From positions 1 through 47,921 of the forward strand of contig PLDF01000440.1 of NCBI GenBank assembly GCA_003135055.1: a stretch of 47,921 bases of DNA, read 5' to 3'. The notes below the pieces were generated by a model. It was not told the origin of the DNA, ran no database searches, and was given only the letters and a program-made list of their open reading frames with translations. This stretch comes from Bryobacterales bacterium (GTDB taxonomy: Bacteria; Acidobacteriota; Terriglobia; Bryobacterales; Bryobacteraceae). How positions within the stretch are numbered: position 1 is the stretch's first letter; each line of letters begins with the position of its first letter. Of this stretch, positions 17,043 through 25,800 are shown piece after piece. A program made the translations under genes and the position numbers.

Positions 17043-17177
17043 TTGAGCGAGGAGAGTCTGAAGGCGATTCGCCATCGCGGCGGACCGTATCCGGCAGTGA
17101 TTCTTCCGCCGGAATACCAGCCTCTGGAGATGTACCGCATCCGTCAGACTCTCGCTGCCCGCAATGAAGCAGCATGA
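17043..17177 (+). CDS. Short open frame, 44 codons, unknown
   Basis: A TTG-start frame reads LSEESLKAIRHRGGPYPAVI, then LPPEYQPLEMYRIRQTLAARNEAA, which has a protein-like composition (amphipathic helices around a PPEY turn). No ribosome-binding site or known family is evident. It could be a small protein or the remaining 3' end of a lost gene. The rest of the gap from 16994 to 17251 shows nothing else. Confidence 0.3.
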   Translation: MSEESLKAIRHRGGPYPAVILPPEYQPLEMYRIRQTLAARNEAA

Positions 17178-17251
17178 CGCTGAGCGGCTGAAGGACGACT
17201 GGATGCGCCTGCGGCGACCCGTTCTATTCCAGCCCGGCGCCTGGCCGGCGG

Positions 17252-18115
17252 CTAATCGTATAGCAGCTCCGAGAGCCGCCCTTCGGCCTCTAACTGATTG
17301 CGCGTATCCCGCCATGTTTCGAGAGACCCGGCGGCGACGGCCATCGCCTTCTCAAACTTCTGCGCGGCGTACGTGAGACCAGCCAGATACACGAATGTCT
17401 TGGGATGCTGTACCATCTCCCAGACCTCGTAGGAATTCTGAATCAGCACGCGGTCCAGGTCCGGCGGCACATCGAAAGCCGGCCGCGGACTCAGCGCTTC
17501 GAATGCCTGAAAGGATTCCTGGTCGTAATACAGGCCCAGGTCCCGCTTCATGTCATTCAGGTACAGCAGCTCCATGCCGGTCTTGGCGCCACAAAACAGA
17601 CGGACCTGGCCTTTCCAACCCTTGTGCTCGTCATAAATGTGCTTGACGAAGGCGCGAAACGGCGCGACGCCGGTACCCGCGCCCACCATGAGGAGTTTGC
17701 ACGACTCGTCCGCGGGAATGTGAAAAGGGATGCCGTATGGGCCGGCGATCGGAATGGTATCGCCAGGCTTGGCGTCGCAAAGAAAGTTGGACGCCTTGCC
17801 CGGATATCGCTCGCCGCTGAGGTCGTCGATATAGAAGCAGCGACGGACGCAAATCGAGAGCGTATTGGCGCGGTGGTCTTCGCCTTCGCGCGGACTTGCG
17901 ATCGAATACAGACGCAGATGGTATGGATTGCCGAATGCGGGCGAACCCGGCGCCAGTACCCCAATGCTCTGCCCTTCGAGATAATTGAAGGCGCCCGCCG
18001 GCAACTGCAACACCAGATGGCGCACTTCCGCCTCACAGTCGCCGGGCGTAATCCGCTGGCTGCTCGCCAGCGTCGCCGGATATCGATGAGCGATGTCAAA
18101 TTCACGCAAGTTCAT
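17252..18115 (-). CDS. Ferredoxin-NADP reductase, plant type
   Basis: A 287-residue FAD enzyme of the plant-type FNR family, moving electrons between ferredoxin and NADP. The FAD-binding motif is RLYSIAS and a second is SICVRR; the phosphate loop GPYG and the NADP-binding GAGTGVAPFRAF follow. The C-terminus (residues about 235-287: NSYEVWEM, FVYLAGLTYAAQKFEKAM) corresponds to the nicotinamide end, though the last residue is Asp rather than the usual Tyr. GGAGGAAC precedes the ATG. It overlaps the upstream small gene by 14 bases and is the last gene of the Rnf operon, so it probably draws on the same ferredoxin pool. Confidence 0.9.
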   Translation of the reverse strand: MNLREFDIAHRYPATLASSQRITPGDCEAEVRHLVLQLPAGAFNYLEGQSIGVLAPGSPAFGNPYHLRLYSIASPREGEDHRANTLSICVRRCFYIDDLSGERYPGKASNFLCDAKPGDTIPIAGPYGIPFHIPADESCKLLMVGAGTGVAPFRAFVKHIYDEHKGWKGQVRLFCGAKTGMELLYLNDMKRDLGLYYDQESFQAFEALSPRPAFDVPPDLDRVLIQNSYEVWEMVQHPKTFVYLAGLTYAAQKFEKAMAVAAGSLETWRDTRNQLEAEGRLSELLYD

Positions 18116-18314
18116 GATGTTCCTCCTCCGCTTTTCGGTTGTGACAAGCGCCTTCTCCCTGGCATCCGGCGCAGCCGTGCAGCATATGCTCGAGTACGTC
18201 CGAATCGCGGCGGCAGCCGGACCGCCGCCGGACGTACGTCATCCACAGGAACCACAAGGCCATGGCTACGAAGATTCCGAGCGCGGTCTTGAGGAAAGTC
18301 AGTATCGTTTCCAT
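18102..18314 (-). CDS. Small Cys-rich membrane protein, possible Rnf maturation factor (NqrM-like)
   Basis: Seventy residues: one transmembrane helix (about residues 7-27) followed by a basic stretch and four cysteines, Cys34, Cys48, Cys51 and Cys57, in the pattern HGCAGCQGEGAC. GGAG lies close before the ATG. It follows rnfA by 27 bases and overlaps the FNR start. NqrM, needed to place the iron centre between NqrD and NqrE (homologues of RnfE and RnfA), is likewise a small single-span Cys protein at the end of nqr operons. The similarity is in architecture and place, not in an alignment I could run. FeoB-associated Cys-rich proteins look similar. Confidence 0.75.
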   Translation of the reverse strand: METILTFLKTALGIFVAMALWFLWMTYVRRRSGCRRDSDVLEHMLHGCAGCQGEGACHNRKAEEEHHELA

Positions 18315-18341
18315 ATCGACTCCATATCGATCAACCCCATA

Positions 18342-18926
18342 TCAGCCGCCGTTTCCCATTCCGGCAAAGCCCATGAACGCCAGCGACAGAATGCTGGCCA
18401 GCACCAGCGTCAATGCCGTTCCCCGCGCCAGCAGCGGAATATCGCCGAGGTCGGTGCGCTCGCGAACCAGCGACAAAAGAATCAGCGCCACGCAGTATCC
18501 GCTGCTGGCCGCGATCGCGAACACCGTGCTTTGAATCAGGTTGTACTTCCGGAATGTTTGAAACAGCGGCACCGCCAGCACCGCGCAATTGGTGGTGATC
18601 AGCGGAAGATACACGCCCAGCTCACGGAACAGCGCCGGACTGGTTTTCCGGATAAACATTTCGGTCAATTGAACCGTCGCCGCGATAATTACGATATAGA
18701 CGATCAGCCGCAGGTATTCGGCGTGGAAGCGGACCAGCAGCAGATTCGTGCCGTACGAGAGCACGCTGCTCACGGTGATGACGAACATCACCGATACGCC
18801 CATGCGCCAGGCCGTCGAAAACTTGCCCGACAGGCCGAGGAACGAGCACATGCCTAAGAAGACGCAGAGCACAAAATTGTTGATCAAAAAGGCGTCGAGA
18901 AAAATGTGCGTCAACGATTCATTCAT
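18342..18926 (-). CDS. rnfA: Rnf complex membrane subunit RnfA
   Basis: A 194-residue membrane protein with about six spans. The N-terminal LINNFVLCVFLGMCSFLGLS and mid-protein ITTNCAVLAVP contain the conserved cysteines that, with those of RnfE, hold an iron centre in the membrane. The complex oxidises ferredoxin, reduces NAD and moves ions (Na or H) across the membrane. The ATG at 18926 overlaps the rnfE stop (ATGA). The length is normal for the family. Confidence 0.95.
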   Translation of the reverse strand: MNESLTHIFLDAFLINNFVLCVFLGMCSFLGLSGKFSTAWRMGVSVMFVITVSSVLSYGTNLLLVRFHAEYLRLIVYIVIIAATVQLTEMFIRKTSPALFRELGVYLPLITTNCAVLAVPLFQTFRKYNLIQSTVFAIAASSGYCVALILLSLVRERTDLGDIPLLARGTALTLVLASILSLAFMGFAGMGNGG

Positions 18927-19627
18927 GAACCCACCTCTACCGCTTCTGCTTCCGCGATCTCCGCTTCCCGATCGATGCGCAGCCGCTTCGCCTTGCGCTC
19001 GCGCAAAAGCGTAAACGTGAGCAGCCACACGGCCAGCGAAATGAACCCTCCCGGCGGCAGCAGGAACAGCACCCATGGCTCAAAATTAGGGCCGAACAGG
19101 TGCACGCCGAGGAAAGTGCCCGCTCCCAACACCTCGCGGACCGTGCCCAGACAGCTCAATGCGAAAGCGAACCCCAGCCCCATGCCGAGCCCGTCGAGCA
19201 TCGACTTCACGATGGGCTTCTTACCGGCGTACGCCTCGGCCCGCTCGAGAATGATGCAGTTCGCCACGATCAGTGGAATGTAGGCGCCCAGCGCCTTATA
19301 CACATTGATGCTGATTGCCTTCACCAGATAATCGACCACCGTCACCGACGTGGCGATAACCGCGATGTAGGTCGCAATGCGGACCTGCTTTGGAATCAGC
19401 TTGCGAATCAAAGAAATCATCCCGTTCGAACAGACCAGCACGAACGTCGTGGCCAAGCCCATCGCAATGGCATTGCGGACGCTATTGGTAATCGCCAGCG
19501 TGGGGCACATGCCCAACACCTGCACGAAAACCGGATTCTGCTTCCACAGCCCGTTCAGGAATGGGTTGTCAATCGTCTCGCCACTGGGCGCGGAATGACA
19601 GGACAGAGGTGCGTTAGTTTCTCTCAT
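18923..19627 (-). CDS. rnfE: Rnf complex membrane subunit RnfE
   Basis: A 234-residue multi-span protein, sister of RnfA. Family stretches are NPVFVQVLGMCPTLAITNSV and IPLIVANCIILERAEAYAGK, each with a conserved Cys. The C-terminal 25 residues form a charged tail (RERKAKRLRIDREAEIAEAE). The ATG at 19627 shares one base with the rnfG stop (TGATG). It pairs with RnfA to form the membrane core of the complex. Confidence 0.95.
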   Translation of the reverse strand: MRETNAPLSCHSAPSGETIDNPFLNGLWKQNPVFVQVLGMCPTLAITNSVRNAIAMGLATTFVLVCSNGMISLIRKLIPKQVRIATYIAVIATSVTVVDYLVKAISINVYKALGAYIPLIVANCIILERAEAYAGKKPIVKSMLDGLGMGLGFAFALSCLGTVREVLGAGTFLGVHLFGPNFEPWVLFLLPPGGFISLAVWLLTFTLLRERKAKRLRIDREAEIAEAEAVEVGS

Positions 19628-20271
19628 CACTCGCCTCGCTTGATGCGGTCCAGGTTGCGCGCGACTACCGGCGCCACGCTCTGAACGCTCTTCTGCAGCA
19701 TCCGCCCCACCGCCCGCGACGAAATCGTCGCGCCCGAGATCGCATCGATCTCCCAGGGATTCTTCTTGGCGCCGTGCTTCACGGTCGCGATCGGATGATC
19801 CTCACTAGCGTCCAATGCCTTGAAATTGCTCGCGAATTCGGTATCGCTTCCGATCCGGCTTCCCAGCCCGGGGGTCTCCCGCATGTCGACCACTTTGAAT
19901 CCGGTGATGACTTGCTTGTCGGGATCGTAAGCGTACATGGCGGAAATCACGTCGGCATAGCCGCGGTCGCTGGTCTCGATCACTACTCCCAGAAAACGGC
20001 CGCCGCCGCCGTAGCCTGCGAACAGACGCGGCGCGTCTCCCTGCACGCCGGACAAAATGGTGAGATCGCCCGACGGCTGCATGCCGTATATCACTTGCTT
20101 CCGTATGCCCGGCAGGAGTTGCGCGACCGACTCGCGCATGATGATCTCCTGATTGTGCCGAATCCGCCCGCGAGTGTTGACGTCGGCCGCGACAATCAGC
20201 ATGCCGCAAAGAAGAGACACCACGGTCAGCGCGCGGATCATTCGAAAGCCGCTGGATGTAGTCAGACTCAT
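19627..20271 (-). CDS. rnfG: Rnf complex FMN-binding subunit RnfG
   Basis: A 214-residue protein with one N-terminal membrane helix (ALTVVSLLCGMLIVAADV) and an FMN-binding domain facing the outside. The flavin-attachment motif is AISGATISSRAV; FMN would be bonded to its Thr by ApbE, which is encoded divergently at 29290. VVDMRETPGLGSRI is another conserved region. The ATG at 20271 overlaps the rnfD stop by ATGA. Confidence 0.94.
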   Translation of the reverse strand: MSLTTSSGFRMIRALTVVSLLCGMLIVAADVNTRGRIRHNQEIIMRESVAQLLPGIRKQVIYGMQPSGDLTILSGVQGDAPRLFAGYGGGGRFLGVVIETSDRGYADVISAMYAYDPDKQVITGFKVVDMRETPGLGSRIGSDTEFASNFKALDASEDHPIATVKHGAKKNPWEIDAISGATISSRAVGRMLQKSVQSVAPVVARNLDRIKRGE

Positions 20272-21326
20272 GCCGTGACCCGCGCTTTTTTCGTCGCGCC
20301 GTAGGGGCGCGGCTGGGTGAATTTGTCGATCAGCGGAGAGAGCGCGTTGCCCAGCAGGATTGCGTACATCACGCCTTCCGCAAGTCCGCCCAGCAATCGG
20401 ATCAGCACCGTGATCAGGCCCATCAGCGCGCCATAGATCCACATGCCGAGCGGCGTCACCGGCGAAGCCACCGGGTCCGTGGCCATGAATACCGCTCCCA
20501 GCATCAAGCCCCCCGAGAACAGCACAAACCAGGGACTGGGATAGAGCGCCGGATTCGACAGATGAAAGAGAGCCCCGAAGATAAATGCGCTCGATAGCAT
20601 CGCCGCTGGAATCCGCCAGTCCATCATCTTGCGCACAATCAGGTAAGCGCCGCAGGCCAAAATCAGCAGTGCCGAGGTCTCGCCTACCGAGCCGGCGCGC
20701 GCGCCGAAAAGGAGAGTCCAGGGATCGGTGGCCACGTGATCGAACTTTTGCAGCATCAGCGGCGTCGCGCCTGTAAACGCATCCACACGCACCTTCGCGA
20801 TCCAATCGCCGAGCGGCGGCGCCTTCATCAGAGGCCAAGCCAGGCTAGAGGGAATCCACTCGGTGAAGCGGTGCACCGCCAGCGCCGGCGTATACGACGT
20901 CATCGCCACCGGGAAAGCCGCGGTGAGAAACGCGCGGCCCACCAACGCCGGATTGAACGCGTTGAATCCCAATCCGCCAAACAGCATCTTGGCCGGACCC
21001 ACCGCGATCAGCCCGCCCACCACCACCATCCACAACGGAAGTCCCGGCGGCAGGACCAACCCCAACAATACGCCGGTAATTACCACGCTGAAATCGCCCA
21101 CCGACGATGGTTTGCCGGAGAGATGGCAGAGTACATGCTCCGACAGCACGCACACGGCGGTGGACGTCGCGATCAACGCCAGCGCGCTGATGCCGAACAT
21201 CCACACCGAATAAGCGCAGATTGGAAGCAGCGCCCAGACCACGTTGCGCATGATGGAATCCACGGAATTCCCGGCGTGCAGATGCGGCGACGTCCGTACT
21301 TCAATAATGGTTGTCATCGAGCTCAT
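20268..21326 (-). CDS. rnfD: Rnf complex membrane subunit RnfD
   Basis: A 352-residue polytopic membrane protein, homologous to NqrB. SPHLHAGNSVDSIMRNV is the typical N-terminus. TGATPLMLQK near the middle is the covalent-FMN threonine motif (usually SGAT or TGAT), a second ApbE target. The C-terminal region MATDPVASPVTPLG is conserved. The start ATG at 21326 overlaps the rnfC stop. The frame is open further upstream to 21713, but that extension is antiparallel noise over rnfC. Confidence 0.95.
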   Translation of the reverse strand: MSSMTTIIEVRTSPHLHAGNSVDSIMRNVVWALLPICAYSVWMFGISALALIATSTAVCVLSEHVLCHLSGKPSSVGDFSVVITGVLLGLVLPPGLPLWMVVVGGLIAVGPAKMLFGGLGFNAFNPALVGRAFLTAAFPVAMTSYTPALAVHRFTEWIPSSLAWPLMKAPPLGDWIAKVRVDAFTGATPLMLQKFDHVATDPWTLLFGARAGSVGETSALLILACGAYLIVRKMMDWRIPAAMLSSAFIFGALFHLSNPALYPSPWFVLFSGGLMLGAVFMATDPVASPVTPLGMWIYGALMGLITVLIRLLGGLAEGVMYAILLGNALSPLIDKFTQPRPYGATKKARVTA

Positions 21327-22687
21327 GCCCGAGCCCTCGCTTTCCGGTTCGTCTGCTTGGCGACGCGAAAATACTGCACCAGCGGGATGTGCGCAGGGCA
21401 CACATAGCTGCAGCATCCGCACTCGAAGCAATCGTTCAGATGGTATTCGGCGGCCATTTCCCCGTAGCGCTCCTTGCGCGCCAGCATGCCGAGCTGCGAC
21501 GGATTCAAATGCATGGGGCAGATATTCACGCACGATGCGCAGTGAATACAAGGGAAGATGTGCGCATTCGAGTCCCTGCTTGTCAGCACCAGGATGCCGG
21601 TGACGCCCTTGGTGATGGGCACGTCGAACGATCCGATGGATGCGCCCATCATCGGGCCTCCCAGAATCACCGAGGCGGCTTGATCGGTGCATCCCGCCTG
21701 TTCCAGCGCCCACCGGATCGGAGTGCCCAGCGCCACCAGATAGTTGCCTGGCTTGGCAACGCCTGGACCGGTAATAGTGACCACGCGCTCGATGAGCCCC
21801 TGCCGGCGCGGCAACAGTTCGCCGATTTGCGCCAGCGTGGCCACGTTGAAGACGCCCACGCCGATATCCGCCGGCAACCCGCCGGAAGGAATCTCGCGGC
21901 CCAGCAGCACCTTGATGAGCATCTTCTCGGCGCCCTGCGGATATTTGGCCGCCACTGGCTCGATAGAAATGCCGGCGGTTTTGTCCGTGCGTGCGCCGTT
22001 GGCTTTGCGCAAAGCCTCCACCGCGTCCATCTTGTTATCCTCAACGCCCACAATGGCGCGCGCCGCGCCCACCGCTTTCATCGCCACGCGTGCCCCGTGC
22101 AGCACTTGTTCCGGGTGCTCCAGCATCACGCGATGATCGCTGGTCAGATACGGCTCGCACTCGCATCCATTCACGATCACGGTGTCGATGTGTTTGCCGT
22201 CGGGGACCTTCAGCTTCACGTGCGTGGGGAACGCCGCCCCGCCCAGCCCCACCACTCCCGTGGCCTGGACCGCGAGCACGATCTCCTCCGGCGTCATATG
22301 CTCGATTTCCTGCGGAGCGCCGTACAAGACTTCCTGGCTCGCCGAAGCGTAGGGCCGGATATAGATCGCTCGCGTCAGCTCACCCCGCGCGGAGGGCGCG
22401 AGAGCAATCCGTTCCACGCGGCCGGTGGCTGGCGCGTGCATGGGAACGGAGACGAATCCATCGGCCGCCGCAATCGGCTCCCCGCGCACCACTTCCTGCC
22501 CCTCGCGAACGATCGCCTTCGCCGGCGCGCCCGTGTGCTGCGAAAGCGGCGTCACCAGCATCGGAGCAAAGGGCATGCGGCGTATCGGCAAGTGGCAGGT
22601 CGATTCCTTGTGCTCCGGGACGTGTACCCCGCGCCACAAGCGCTTGCCGCCGATCTTCTGTAGTGCGCCCATTTCCAATACGCCCAT
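21323..22687 (-). CDS. rnfC: Rnf complex NADH-binding subunit RnfC
   Basis: A peripheral subunit of about 454 residues that passes electrons to NAD. The N-terminal GGKRLWRGVHVPEHKE is the RnfC start motif; GLGGAAFPTHVKL and VNGCECEPYLTSDH form the flavin/NAD site. Two 4Fe-4S motifs are CIHCASCVNICP and CFECGCCSYVCP. I chose ATG 22687; ATG 22672 (MGALQKIGG) is also possible. The frame is open to 22771, but that would translate repeat R4. There is no long C-terminal Ala/Lys repeat of the kind seen in proteobacterial RnfC. Confidence 0.94.
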   Translation of the reverse strand: MGVLEMGALQKIGGKRLWRGVHVPEHKESTCHLPIRRMPFAPMLVTPLSQHTGAPAKAIVREGQEVVRGEPIAAADGFVSVPMHAPATGRVERIALAPSARGELTRAIYIRPYASASQEVLYGAPQEIEHMTPEEIVLAVQATGVVGLGGAAFPTHVKLKVPDGKHIDTVIVNGCECEPYLTSDHRVMLEHPEQVLHGARVAMKAVGAARAIVGVEDNKMDAVEALRKANGARTDKTAGISIEPVAAKYPQGAEKMLIKVLLGREIPSGGLPADIGVGVFNVATLAQIGELLPRRQGLIERVVTITGPGVAKPGNYLVALGTPIRWALEQAGCTDQAASVILGGPMMGASIGSFDVPITKGVTGILVLTSRDSNAHIFPCIHCASCVNICPMHLNPSQLGMLARKERYGEMAAEYHLNDCFECGCCSYVCPAHIPLVQYFRVAKQTNRKARARA

Positions 22688-22698
22688 GATGGTAATCC

Positions 22699-22844
22699 GC
22701 AAGTGGGGCGGACCCCCCGGTCCGCGCGGGTCCCCCTGGACCCGCGCTGCGCCCCGCCAAATCAGCCTCATATAATCCCCCGAGAGGCCGACGAGGGCGG
22801 CGGCCGCGGACCAGGGGGTCCGCCCAGGGGGTCCGCCCTACAAG
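22699..22844. repeat. Dispersed repeat R4, copy 1, between nifJ and rnfC
   Basis: The gap is filled by runs of GGCGGACCCCCTGGTCCGC and its complement, arranged as nested inverted repeats, with a CGTCGGCCTCT(C/T) stretch in the middle. A clearly related copy is at 44458-44592. Read on the mRNA it could fold into strong hairpins between two Rnf-operon genes, which may tune rnfC expression relative to nifJ. Confidence 0.75.
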
Positions 22845-25800
22845 TTAGTTGTACTTCGCCGCGCGCGCGACCAGCTTGGCCGCGTCTTTCTCATTCAAAT
22901 CGAAAGGCGTCCCGGGATGAATCACCTGCGCCGTACACTTTTCGGCCGCCCGCACCAGATCCTTATAAGGGCCGCCTTTGGGATTCTTGATGCTGGCGTG
23001 CTGATCCGCATCGTAGGCGAAGATCTTCCCGTTGATGCCGATACATTCGTTGCAAGACGTGCACAGTTGCGACTCGATCCACGGCGCCATATAGCCGCCG
23101 TCCGCCGCCACCGCCGCCGGTTTGCCGTTGCGCGCCGCGGGCAAAGCCATCGCCACCGCAGCCGGGGCGGGGCTTAGCACCGCAGTAGCAACACCTCCAA
23201 CCGCAGCCGTCTCGCCGGTCAGCAGTTTGCCGCTGGTCACCAGTTCCATCAGCCGGGCCGCCACCGTCTGCGCATACTCCGCACGAATCTGGTCCGCGGA
23301 TTCCACCGCCGCCACGGGCCGGATACCCGCCAGCGATTTCAGCACCCGCCAGAAGTTCCGCCGGTCCTCGCACGCCAGCACAATCGGCTCGGCGGGAATC
23401 ACCCGAATCAGCCGGTTCTTCTGATTCACCGCCCAGATGTACGGGTACTTCCCTTCCCTATCGTCCGCCGCCAGTTCCAGATATTCCACAAGCGGAATCA
23501 TGTTGTCGTTCCATGCGTCCTGAGGCACGGTCCGGAATTGCTTGCGGAACCGTCCTTCGGTCACCGCAAAATCGGCGAACGTCAGGGGCGTCTCCATGTT
23601 GCCGGCGTTGCCCTTCTCGTCGACGAACTCGAGCTTGTAGGTTGGCCAGTCTTGGTCGATCGCCGGATTGCCTTCCAGGTCGAAACACTCCTCCGGCAGC
23701 ACTCCGTTATCCGGGTTGTAGCGAATCAACGGATAGGCGCGCGATTCCACCGCCAGCTTGCTTTGATGATCGGCCGAATCGTCGGCGATCCCTTGCTCCG
23801 GCATGCAGGGGCTATACACGTTAAACAGCGCCGGCCGCCGCGCGTTGAGCCCATCGATAAAGCCTTCAATCAGATGCGTTGGATTGGAGCTGCTGCCCTG
23901 CATCACATAGGTGGTGCGGTGCGCCATGGCGATCAGGGCGATTTCCTTGCGGATTTCTTCCTTCCCTTTCATCGCCTTGCCGTATTGCGCCATGTCCGAC
24001 ACCTGGCCCGTGAATCCCGACGTGCACGCCTGTCCGCCCGTGTTGGAGTACACCCCCGTATCGAGAATCAGCACCTTGATCGGCTTGCCCGACATCATCA
24101 TGCGCGACAGGTTCTGGAAGCCGATGTCGTACATCGCACCGTCGCCGCCCATCGAAACCACCGGCGGGCAGAGATGGAACTCTTCGTCGCTGAAATTCTT
24201 CCAGTTGAAATAGGTAAAGAATTCGCCTTGCTTGTCCTTGCTATATCCGCCGTTCAACTCGATCTCGGCCATCCGGACCGCCTTGAAGCCTTCGGCCATC
24301 CTGACCATGTGTCCCTCGAAGATCCCCATCGCCAGCGACGGAGAATCCTGGAACAGATGGTTGGCCCACGGGAACGGATACGGATTGAACGGATAGGTGG
24401 ATGCCCACACCGACGTGCACCCGGTGGAGTTCAGGATGCCCATGCTGCTGCGTCCGCGCCGCGAGAGACCATCGGTATATTGCCAGCGCAGATGTTTCAG
24501 CTTGGCCAGCAATTGCGCGGTGAAATGCAGCCATTCCGGATCGATGGTTGCGCCGGCATGCCGGGCGTCCAGCTTCTCGGAGAAACTCGCCAGCGTGACA
24601 TCGGTATTCCGCAGCGCCGCCAGCGCCTCATCCACGCGGCCGCTGTCGCTCAGATCGAGCGTACCCGCCAGCTTCAACCGGATATGCCGGTCGAGCTGGG
24701 CAATCAAGCCGTCGATCTTCTCCACCTGTTTCGCCACTCGCGGCTGCATCAAAGCTTCTACTGTCGAGGTGAACAGATGGACCACCGTCTTCTCGCCGCA
24801 GCCCAGGCAGGCGCCATCGCCGCCAACCATGCCCAGGTAGTTCTTCTTGTCGAGCAGCAGCGTGTGCAGCGCGCCAATCTTCTCGTCCAGGTTTTCGATC
24901 CGGCTGAATTCGGGAGCCGTAGTCGGCAATGCCTGCCAGAATTGCCACCCCTGCCGCAGCCGCGCAACGCTTTCCGGCGTTTGCTCCCGACGGCGCAAGG
25001 CGTCGTCATTGCAGACTCTGACGCACTCCATGCAGCCCTTGCAGGCGTTAGGATTCACGGTAATCGAGAGCAGCCCTCCGCTGCCGGTGTGCTTTTTCTC
25101 AAGCACCGTCCAATAAGGACTGGTCACTGCAAACTGGAAATCGCCCAGCGCTTCGCGGAACCATGTGAATTCCCGCTCCAGCTCGGGCCGCTCAGCCGCA
25201 TCCGCGGCGTAACCGCTCAAATGTTCGGCGATGGTCTCATCCAGCAGTTGCCGTACATTCGCCTTCTCTCCGGCGGCCCCAATGCGGGCCCGCAGCTTCG
25301 GTTCGAGGGTGCGAAAGGCGCGCGGCAAGTGCTTCACCGCGTGTCCAGCGGCGGTAACCTGCTGTTTGGCGGTTTCGAAAATCGCCATCGGCGAATTCAC
25401 CAGCCCTGGAATCGCGCTGTCCGGACACACCGTGTAGCAAGCGCCGCAAGCGGTGCAATTCTCGGGAATCCATTGCGGATGTTCGAAGCGGACGCCGGTC
25501 ATGTCGCGAAATACGGCCGTCGCGGCGGGAATCAAGCTCAATCCGATGAACGGGTCGGCCAGGTTGTCATTGCCCTTTCCGGCGATGTAGAAGCTGCCGG
25601 TCTGCTCCCAGAAACGATGGATATCCGTCGTCGGAGTCGCGCTGCCCGGCAATGCCTTCAAAAGCACCGGCAGATCCGGGGCCTTGCGAAGCTGCACCGA
25701 AGCCGCCTCGGTAACCCGCTTCTCGAGAATCTCACGCACTTCGTCGAAGCCGCGGCGCACCACACGCATGTTATCTTCCACCACGCGGGCGCCTTTGCCG

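Noticed and set aside
21311..22663. 450-codon plus-strand open frame
   Set aside because: Antisense shadow of rnfC.
22688..22771. Longer rnfC start at 22771
   Set aside because: The extra 28 codons are repeat R4; the RnfC family begins near GGKRLWRGVH.
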